Origin: Promethearchaeota archaeon
GTDB lineage: Archaea > Asgardarchaeota > Lokiarchaeia > Sigynarchaeales > SOKP01
Reading direction: 5' to 3'
NCBI GenBank assembly: GCA_030620005.1
Contig: JAUXAJ010000107.1
Span: forward strand, 1 to 14,627
Length of the DNA stretch: 14,627 nt
The position numbers and the translations under genes are program-made. The stretch's first letter is position 1. Each line of letters begins with the position of its first letter. Under the pieces are notes generated by a model. That model made no database searches, had not been told where the DNA came from, and worked only from the letters and a program-made list of their open reading frames with translations. Below, piece by piece: positions 1 to 4,933 of the stretch.

Positions 1-1
1 T

Positions 2-136
2 GGGACGACGGGAAGTCACGACTTTGGAGATAATGTAAGACCTAAAGAGATTCTCGCGAATATCTTTCGGCAGTTGTCGATGAATGAGGAAACGATCTCC
101 GAGAGGAAGGAATCTCCTTCCTTTAGGAAGGAGTAG
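2..136 (+). CDS. tnpB: TnpB (IS200/IS605-type RNA-guided nuclease), C-terminal end only
   Basis: This is an open frame of 44 codons plus TAG that enters from the left window edge. It reads GTTGSHDFGDNVRP near its start and LSMNEET...SPSFRKE at its end. That is the familiar low-complexity tail of archaeal and bacterial TnpB proteins, which follows the zinc finger and the last RuvC acid. No catalytic residues lie inside the window, so whether the protein is active cannot be judged. TnpB is the ancestor-type RNA-guided DNA endonuclease of IS200/IS605 elements. It uses an omega-RNA made from the 3' end of its own gene and cuts empty donor sites. The stop codon falls directly after the 3' arm of the right-end hairpin (114-133), the usual overlap of tnpB with the transposon end. 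The identification rests on tail resemblance plus the hairpin; the 5' part of the gene lies outside the window. Confidence 0.8.
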   Translation, partial: GTTGSHDFGDNVRPKEILANIFRQLSMNEETISERKESPSFRKE

Positions 137-142
137 TTCAAA
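111..142 (+). mobile_element. Right end of IS200/IS605-type element (subterminal hairpin and cleavage-site region)
   Basis: A perfect 8-bp stem, CTCCTTCC (114-121) and GGAAGGAG (126-133), closes a TTTA loop. It is followed by TAGTTCAAAG. IS200/IS605 ends carry such a subterminal hairpin followed a few bases later by the strand-cleavage tetranucleotide; TCAA (138-141) is a plausible one, by analogy with IS608. The same CCTTTAGG-type hairpin at a tnpB stop codon is widespread in this family. The element's left end and any tnpA lie outside the window. The exact boundary at 139-142 is inferred. Confidence 0.7.
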
Positions 143-147
143 GAAAT

Positions 148-516
148 ATGAAAATGGAAAATACAATTAATTTTGAAGATATTGGCAATTTAAAGATATT
201 CCAATTGGGTTATGTGTATAAAGACGCTGAAAAGCAAGCAAAAATAATGGAATCTCAGTGGGGAATGGCTCCTTTTGCGTTCATGGACCACACATATGAC
301 ATTGAATTTTTAGAAAAAGGGCGAGAAGGACTTCAACATGTTAGTTGCATGGTAAACGGTTTAGATTCGTATATAGAAGCATTGAAACAAAAGGGAATTG
401 ATGTAATCCAGTCAGATATTATTGGCAAGCAATATTGGGCTTATTTTGACACCGAAAATACGCTTGGAATAATGTTAGAACTGCAAGAAACACTGAAGAG
501 AAAAAAGAAAAAATAA
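148..516 (+). pseudogene. VOC (glyoxalase-fold) protein with internal deletion, probably non-functional
   Basis: This is a 122-residue product. Residues 15-43 look like the first VOC beta-alpha-beta unit (FQLGYVYKDAEKQAK...GMAPF), and residues 58-113 like the second (GREGLQHVSCMVNGLDSYIEALKQKGI... and YFDTENTLGIMLELQE). In relatives of the methylmalonyl-CoA-epimerase/Glyoxalase_4 type, about 35-40 residues separate the GPF-like motif from the EGLHH-like motif. Here only about 14 do, with the join near residue 50 (bases 295-306). Possible metal-site residues H64 and E111 remain, but Q19 stands where a His is common, and the strands between the halves are missing. The frame is open throughout. 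The gene starts 6-12 bases beyond an IS200/IS605 end, whose hairpin arm GGAAGGAG is the only SD-like sequence upstream (14 nt from ATG 148; a second ATG lies at 154). It may instead be a functional mini-VOC; I favour a decaying gene. Confidence 0.55.
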
Positions 517-625
517 GAATTTTAAGTTGGAAATGTTTAAGGGATGTATTGTAAACGATTTCATTAGATTTAAAACGGGTAGAAGCACTTGTTCTATTGT
601 TCTTTAATAGAATTGCTCGAGAGTA

Positions 626-1834
626 TTACAATTTTTCAATGCATTCAAAAACTGCGTCAGATAGTACTGTTTCACGAGGATCAGCATATAGATAATATCC
701 TGACTTGTTCATGGCATAAGCAAATCCTGTTTGAGTATCTGGATCTGCATACCCAAAAGATCCTCCTGCTCCTTGCGTCCCAAATGCTTTTTCACTCGTA
801 CCAAATTCAAATTCAGGAAAAGGTTTTAAGAATCCCAACGAAAATCTAGTTTCAGTTTGTAAAATTTCATCAAATCTTCCCAATTCAGGATCATCTGCGG
901 GGTTCATTATTGCTTCTAGTGTTTCTGGTTTTATTCCTAATTCCTTACCTCCAGTAGAGAAAATACCATACAATCTTGCTATATCTCTAACAAGTCCGAT
1001 ACCATTTGAGGCAGGTAATTCTATTTTTCTCATTTCACGCGTGTTGTATTTGAGAACTTCGCCGAGAATCTTAGGATTAGAGAAGGCTCTGTTAGTGATG
1101 GTCCCCTTTTTTAAAAATGCTTTAACGAATGGCTTTGGAATTTTATTCAAGTTAAATAACATGCGGGGTTTATATAGGGGTGCGTGAATATTTGCTATTC
1201 TTGAGTGTGATACATCATCTGGCAAGCCAATATAGAATTCAACGCCTAAAGGCTTCGCTATTTCATCTTGGAAAAATTGTCCAATTGTTCGATGTTGAGG
1301 GTCCGTTTTTCTAATTAATTCGCTTTCATACCATCCAAGCGTTATACCGTGATAACCATGTCGCTTTCCAGGTTCCCATAACGGTTTCTGTTTAGCAATT
1401 GCGGAAGCTACCTTATCAGGATTTCCAAGAGTCTTTAAGTCCAATGGTTCGTCTATGGCACATAATCCAGCTTGGTGCGAAAGTAATTGCCTTACCGTGA
1501 TATCTTCCTTTCCATTTTGACTAAATTCTGGCCAATACCTTGAAACTCTTTCGTCGTATTCAAAATATCCTTTTGAGTGCGCTAACGCCACGGCCATGCC
1601 AGAAATTCCTTTTGTTGTAGAAAAAACAAGGATCATCGTGTCTTCATTCCAAGGTAGCTTTTTTTTTTTATCTCTATAACCGCCCCAAAGGTCAACAACT
1701 TTCTTATCTTTGTGATATGCAGCGCAGGCTGCTCCTATTTCTTTTCCTTCTTTAAAATTTTCAATAAAAAGTTCCTTAACTCTTTCAAATCCAGGTTCAA
1801 CCGAGCCATGGATCATTTCATCATTAAACTTCAT
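626..1834 (-). CDS. Serine hydrolase, beta-lactamase/EstB-like family (S12, PF00144)
   Basis: This is a 402-residue protein of normal length for the cytosolic EstB/LACTB-like branch of the beta-lactamase superfamily. The nucleophile motif SxxK is S72-T-T-K75, in the context ILVFSTTKGISG. The second motif is probably Y161-H-G (EPGKRHGYHG), where class C enzymes have YxN. The third motif region reads FGTQGAGGSFGYADP (351-365); many relatives have FGHxGAGGS, so the His of HxG is replaced by Thr. No signal peptide or membrane segment is seen at the N terminus (MKFNDEMIHG). Such enzymes usually hydrolyse esters or small amides, or act as D-peptidases, and the substrate cannot be told from sequence. 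An AAGGAG motif lies 12 nt before the ATG (1847-1852). The gene stands alone, convergent with the VOC gene and divergent from the HEPN/MNT pair. Confidence 0.88.
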   Translation of the reverse strand: MKFNDEMIHGSVEPGFERVKELFIENFKEGKEIGAACAAYHKDKKVVDLWGGYRDKKKKLPWNEDTMILVFSTTKGISGMAVALAHSKGYFEYDERVSRYWPEFSQNGKEDITVRQLLSHQAGLCAIDEPLDLKTLGNPDKVASAIAKQKPLWEPGKRHGYHGITLGWYESELIRKTDPQHRTIGQFFQDEIAKPLGVEFYIGLPDDVSHSRIANIHAPLYKPRMLFNLNKIPKPFVKAFLKKGTITNRAFSNPKILGEVLKYNTREMRKIELPASNGIGLVRDIARLYGIFSTGGKELGIKPETLEAIMNPADDPELGRFDEILQTETRFSLGFLKPFPEFEFGTSEKAFGTQGAGGSFGYADPDTQTGFAYAMNKSGYYLYADPRETVLSDAVFECIEKL

Positions 1835-1846
1835 AATTTTAACATT

Positions 1847-1870
1847 CTCCTTGTGTTTAAATTATAAAAT
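1847..1870 (-). promoter_or_regulatory. Candidate TATA box and SD for the S12 hydrolase gene
   Basis: On the minus strand ATTTTATAAT (1870-1861) is an archaeal-type TATA box, about 30 nt upstream of the ATG. AAGGAG (1852-1847) is an SD 12 nt upstream of it. A start site about 25 nt after the box would leave the SD outside the transcript, so probably only one of the two is used, or a more distal A/T box (1880-1900) is the real promoter. Confidence 0.35.
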
Positions 1871-1952
1871 GACTAAAATTTTTTTTTAATCAATATTTGA
1901 TAGTGAGACTAATTCGTTTTTGAATCTTTCTTTTTATCATTTGCACATCATC

Positions 1953-1965
1953 AAATATTTAATAT
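1953..1965 (+). promoter_or_regulatory. Candidate archaeal TATA box of the HEPN/MNT operon
   Basis: AAATATTTAATAT is centred about 36 nt before the ATG at 1995. A transcript starting about 25 nt after the box would have a leader of only about ten bases and would exclude the earlier in-frame TTG at 1920. No SD is seen before 1995, which fits near-leaderless initiation. Confidence 0.4.
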
Positions 1966-1994
1966 GTAAAACTTATTATTTTTATTGTATAGCA

Positions 1995-2516
1995 ATGAAA
2001 TCAAATTTTACTCAAGCAAAAAGTTGGATAAGATCAGCGATTAATGATGTAAATAGAGTTTTGAACGGTTTAAAATTAGAGGATTACGCCCTAGTTGCTT
2101 TTAGGAGTCAATTTGCTGTTGAAAAATTTAATAAATCAATTATAAGTTTTATTGGTGTGAAAGTTGAAAAAACACACACTCCTTCTGAAATTATTGAAGA
2201 TATTATAAATATCGAAGAAAATTTAAATCTTGAAGAAAAAACTATAACTTTATTGAGAAAAATTATTAAATACTCAAAAACATTTGAAAATGAAGGTACA
2301 AAAGCGAGATATGGGGTAATAAAGGAAGAAAAATTAATTCCCGCAGAGGAAATATATGAATCATTCGAGAATATTAAAAAATTCATTATTATACTTAAAA
2401 ATTACATAAACTGTTATATAACACTTCTGAAAGAATCTTTCAATCTAAGTAAAAAGAAACTTGAGGATTTAAAACAATTACAAGTATTAATAGGAGATTT
2501 AGACCAATGGATATAG
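1995..2516 (+). CDS. HEPN-domain protein (PF05168-like), putative toxin of a HEPN/MNT pair
   Basis: This is a 173-residue, largely helical protein. The N-terminal half carries the HEPN signature (MKSNFTQAKSWIRSAINDVN, then Y31-ALVAFRSQFAVEKFNKSII with SFIGVKVEKTHTPSEII). The C-terminal helix follows K103-ARYG and I115-PAEEIYESFENIKKF. This resembles PF05168, where an ARYP-like motif precedes the last helix. The RNase motif R-x4-6-H of HepT-type toxins is not visible: R105-Y-G-V-I-K-E-E has no His, and R37 has none within range. RNase activity is therefore doubtful. I chose ATG 1995 over an upstream in-frame TTG at 1920 because the extra 25 residues are hydrophobic and unlike the family, and because the TATA candidate lies between the two. 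The 3' end overlaps the next gene by 10 bases, so the two are co-translated. HEPN/MNT pairs commonly act as toxin-antitoxin systems. Confidence 0.82.
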   Translation: MKSNFTQAKSWIRSAINDVNRVLNGLKLEDYALVAFRSQFAVEKFNKSIISFIGVKVEKTHTPSEIIEDIINIEENLNLEEKTITLLRKIIKYSKTFENEGTKARYGVIKEEKLIPAEEIYESFENIKKFIIILKNYINCYITLLKESFNLSKKKLEDLKQLQVLIGDLDQWI

Positions 2517-2995
2517 ACCTTAATTATACCAAGAACGAATATTTTTCAAAAAAATTAAAAGTATATATTGATGTTTTATTTGAATCTAATAAAAAAATAA
2601 AAGGCATATTACTATTTGGTTCTTTAGCTAGAGAAGAAGCAGAACATACTGATAAAAAAATGAGTGATATTGATTTAATGATAATTTTTAAAGATAAAGA
2701 ACTACCAGATGATCACAGTACAAGGAGCGAACTTCAATTGGAATTAATGAACTCTGCACCATCGAGTTTTGATTCGATTTGGATGACAGAAACCGAATTT
2801 AAAAATTCTGTAAAAATTAAATATGACATTTTATTAAGTGCTTTACATGAGGGAAAAATATTATTCGACCCAGATGGCTTAATAAAAGAGCAAAAACAAC
2901 AGTTATTCGACGAATTAGAAAGAAAAGGTGTGAAAAAGCGAAAAAATTATTGGATTTGGCCATTGAAGCGCTTAGGTGAGGAAATTAATTGGTAA
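2507..2995 (+). CDS. MNT-type minimal nucleotidyltransferase, putative antitoxin partner of the HEPN protein
   Basis: This is a 162-residue protein with the pol-beta nucleotidyltransferase signature G38-S-LAREEAEHTDKKMS followed by D54-I-D56. The third metal acid is probably D89 in SSFDSIWMTETEF. In type VII toxin-antitoxin systems (HepT/MntA), the MNT protein adds AMP groups to its HEPN partner and silences it. This protein keeps the catalytic residues, so it should be an active transferase. It starts inside the last codons of the HEPN gene (10-base overlap), the typical HEPN-then-MNT order. The family core is around 100-140 residues. Here there is a C-terminal extension rich in Lys and Trp (about 128-162, with KKRKNYWIWPLKR) that could bind RNA or DNA; that is a guess. 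A standalone nucleotidyltransferase role for other substrates cannot be excluded. Confidence 0.85.
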   Translation: MDIDLNYTKNEYFSKKLKVYIDVLFESNKKIKGILLFGSLAREEAEHTDKKMSDIDLMIIFKDKELPDDHSTRSELQLELMNSAPSSFDSIWMTETEFKNSVKIKYDILLSALHEGKILFDPDGLIKEQKQQLFDELERKGVKKRKNYWIWPLKRLGEEINW

Positions 2996-3027
2996 TAACG
3001 GGTAATTATCTCTTAAAACAACGGGAA

Positions 3028-4398
3028 TTATTCAGCTTGCTTTTCTAATTCTATTCTTCTATTTACCATTTCTTCTCTTAACAAATTGGATTCTTTTGGA
3101 TAATAGAAAATTGAAATTACCCAGAAAAACGAACTAAAAAGCCAAAACAACAAGACTATAAAAATACCAAAGGATAATAACGAAATATTACTTTCGATCA
3201 AGGATGATAAGTATAGATTACCTATTATCCCTCCAATGTTCATCATTACCCCACTCAATGCGTTGACCGTGCTTCTCAATTCGGGCACGCAAACTTCAGA
3301 ATATATTGCATATTGGTTTCCAATGTTAAAAGACGTAAAAAACATGCCAAAAAAGCCTAATAAGAACAAAAACATCCAAGAAAACAATATTTCTAAAGGA
3401 GTTGTCGTGAAGAACGGCACTAAATAAAATCCCAACAAGCATGGCACTCCAATAACAATTCCTATTATTGTTATAATGATGCGACCTTTAATTTTTCCCT
3501 TACTATAATATGAATCTCCCAATCTGCCTCCTATAATACTTCCAGGAAGCATGCCTATTCCAGTTATAACGTACAACGTCGTAGCCAACAATACTGTGTC
3601 GACATCGCCAACAATTTTAGAACTCAAATAAAAAATGGCCCAGTTTGAAAGCGATAAATTACCTATGCTAGAAAAAATAACAGAAATCAATAAAATTGTA
3701 ATTGTTTTCTTCTTAAAAAGTTGGGCAAGATTAGAATAAGTGATTTTATAGTCAATTTTAAATTCCCCGTTAAAGTCTCGTAATTCTGGTTCGGCACGAC
3801 CTCTTTCTGGATTAAACCCTGAAAAGGCATACTTGGTTATTGCTAAAAGTCCCAAAAAAAAGCATAATCCGTAAGTAAGACGCCATCCTATCGAGCCCAC
3901 ATAATTTCCTAATAACCCACCAAAAATGATTCCAGCGCCATTTCCTAATATCATTCCAATTGACATGGCTCCATACTTCTTTCCTCTCTTTTTGGGGGGA
4001 AAAAAATCACCTATTATCGAAAATCCCAGTGGCAAAAAAGCTCCTTGACCAATAGCGAAAATTACTGAGAATATAAGAAAAGAAGTAAAGTTCACCGAGA
4101 ATGTGATCAAGCCACTAGCAATGACCCATATAAGGTTAGCAAATATGAACACTTTTTTTCTTGAAAATTTTTCTGAAATTTTATCGCCATAATATCCAAA
4201 AAAAATGATTGATATCGTGTTTACAGCTAAAACAATGGCGATTCGTACTCCTAGACCAAATTCAGTAGTTCCAGGAAGATACTTTAGGAAATTCCCGAGG
4301 TTTACAGGAAATATGCCAATGATGAAAAAAATGATGAAATATAGATTCCATAGTGAGTTAAAATTTTTTTTTGCTTTAACTTCAAAATTTTCGCTCAT
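3028..4398 (-). CDS. MFS transporter, 12-span, substrate unknown
   Basis: From ATG 4398 the product has 456 residues and long hydrophobic helices throughout, consistent with the 12-span major facilitator fold. Motif A in the loop between spans 2 and 3 is visible as G68-YYGDKISEKFSRKK82. A second family-like motif, SIIGDFFPPKKRGKKYG, follows span 4 and resembles spinster-type and sugar-phosphate MFS proteins. The C-terminal tail is charged (LREEMVNRRIELEKQAE). The frame extends six codons further to a TTG at 4416, but ATG 4398 is the better start: a TATA-like TTATAATAATT (4450-4440) would place transcription near 4420. No SD is seen. It is convergent with the HEPN/MNT operon and lies downstream of the acylase operon, separated from it by a T-run. 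Co-transport of the acylase's substrate or product is possible but unsupported. Confidence 0.85.
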   Translation of the reverse strand: MSENFEVKAKKNFNSLWNLYFIIFFIIGIFPVNLGNFLKYLPGTTEFGLGVRIAIVLAVNTISIIFFGYYGDKISEKFSRKKVFIFANLIWVIASGLITFSVNFTSFLIFSVIFAIGQGAFLPLGFSIIGDFFPPKKRGKKYGAMSIGMILGNGAGIIFGGLLGNYVGSIGWRLTYGLCFFLGLLAITKYAFSGFNPERGRAEPELRDFNGEFKIDYKITYSNLAQLFKKKTITILLISVIFSSIGNLSLSNWAIFYLSSKIVGDVDTVLLATTLYVITGIGMLPGSIIGGRLGDSYYSKGKIKGRIIITIIGIVIGVPCLLGFYLVPFFTTTPLEILFSWMFLFLLGFFGMFFTSFNIGNQYAIYSEVCVPELRSTVNALSGVMMNIGGIIGNLYLSSLIESNISLLSFGIFIVLLFWLFSSFFWVISIFYYPKESNLLREEMVNRRIELEKQAE

Positions 4399-4439
4399 TT
4401 TTAAATTTCCAAGCAATAATTTTTATTTTACTATGTTTA

Positions 4440-4450
4440 ATTATTATAAG
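4440..4450 (-). promoter_or_regulatory. Candidate TATA box of the MFS gene
   Basis: TTATAATAATT on the minus strand is centred about 47 nt before ATG 4398, directly after the T-run that should end the acylase operon. It predicts a start near 4420 and a leader of about 20 nt. Confidence 0.3.
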
Positions 4451-4466
4451 AATAAATAAAATTAGA

Positions 4467-4475
4467 AAAAAAAAG
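4467..4475 (-). terminator. T-run terminator of the acylase/membrane-protein operon
   Basis: Nine T in a row on the minus strand, starting about 12 bases after the stop of the small membrane protein, followed by further T-rich sequence. No stem is needed for archaeal T-run termination. Confidence 0.45.
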
Positions 4476-4487
4476 AGTTTTATTATT

Positions 4488-4931
4488 TTAAGTTTCCTTA
4501 TTATTATCTTCTGACTCGTTATTTTTGGGAGACGACCCGATTTTTCTTTTTAAAAAGGTATAAAAGCTCTCGTCCATTAGAATCCGGGCTTCACTTCCGA
4601 TAGCACCACCCAAAGCACCTAATACAGCCCCCATGAGAATTATGATAAGCAAGATTAACCATCCAAAGTATTCAGATATTAATAGCGCTCCAAACTGATC
4701 GAGCAACACGTAGGCGTTAATCGTTATTATCTTGTATGTAATAAATATCGCCCAAAATATGACAACTCCAGCCGCACCACTTTTTGCCCCCCGCTTAATT
4801 TCTTTATGAAAATTGCCTGCAATAACGCCTGCAATTATCACTAATTGCCATATTGGAATAATGCAAAGAATTCCCGCAAGAATGGCTGCAACCAAAATAC
4901 TTCTATAGAATATCTTTTTCTCATCTTCCAC
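4488..4931 (-). CDS. Small glycine-rich multi-span membrane protein coupled to the acylase gene
   Basis: This 147-149 residue protein has about three to four membrane segments. They are ILVAAILAGILCIIPIWQL and IIAGVIAG near residues 14-43, AAGVVIFWAIFITYKII around 54-71, and GWLILLIIILMGAVLGALGG around 87-108. It ends in a charged cytosolic tail (SPKNNESEDNNKET). The GVIAG...RGAKSGAAG pattern recalls small archaeal membrane proteins of unknown function (DUF5518-like in style), but I cannot assign a family. A GTG at 4937 overlaps the acylase stop as GTGA. The second GTG at 4931 has better spacing (8 nt) from the strong SD GGAGGT (4945-4940), so I take it as the start; if 4937 is used, the genes overlap by 4. 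The tight coupling suggests it helps anchor, export or protect against the acylase. No function is known. Confidence 0.7.
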   Translation of the reverse strand: MEDEKKIFYRSILVAAILAGILCIIPIWQLVIIAGVIAGNFHKEIKRGAKSGAAGVVIFWAIFITYKIITINAYVLLDQFGALLISEYFGWLILLIIILMGAVLGALGGAIGSEARILMDESFYTFLKRKIGSSPKNNESEDNNKET

Positions 4932-4933
4932 GT

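Larger units (their letters stand above)
2..160 (+). ncRNA. Probable omega-RNA 3' region of TnpB, with guide reading into flanking DNA
   Basis: In characterised TnpB systems the omega-RNA is transcribed from the 3' end of tnpB through the right end, and its last 16-20 nt (the guide) come from the DNA immediately outside the element. If the element ends near 141, the guide would be about 142-160. It would then cover the start of the adjacent VOC gene. What is seen is the tnpB tail and the hairpin; the RNA itself and its ends are inferred from the family. The 5' end probably lies upstream of the window. Confidence 0.4.

Noticed and set aside
592..612. Inverted repeat TTCTATT / AATAGAA between the VOC and hydrolase genes
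   Set aside because: 7-bp A/T-rich stem with a 7-nt loop and no T-run on either side; too weak to call a terminator.
589..849. Plus-strand open frame of 86 codons
   Set aside because: Lies opposite the C-terminal part of the S12 hydrolase gene and its product resembles nothing; it is a shadow frame.
1920..1994. N-terminal extension of the HEPN gene from TTG 1920
   Set aside because: The 25 extra residues are hydrophobic and unlike HEPN starts, and the likely TATA box lies within this stretch; ATG 1995 is preferred.
2108..2386. Minus-strand frame opposite the HEPN gene
   Set aside because: Composition is Ser/Ile/Phe-rich, typical of the antisense of an A-rich gene; no family features.
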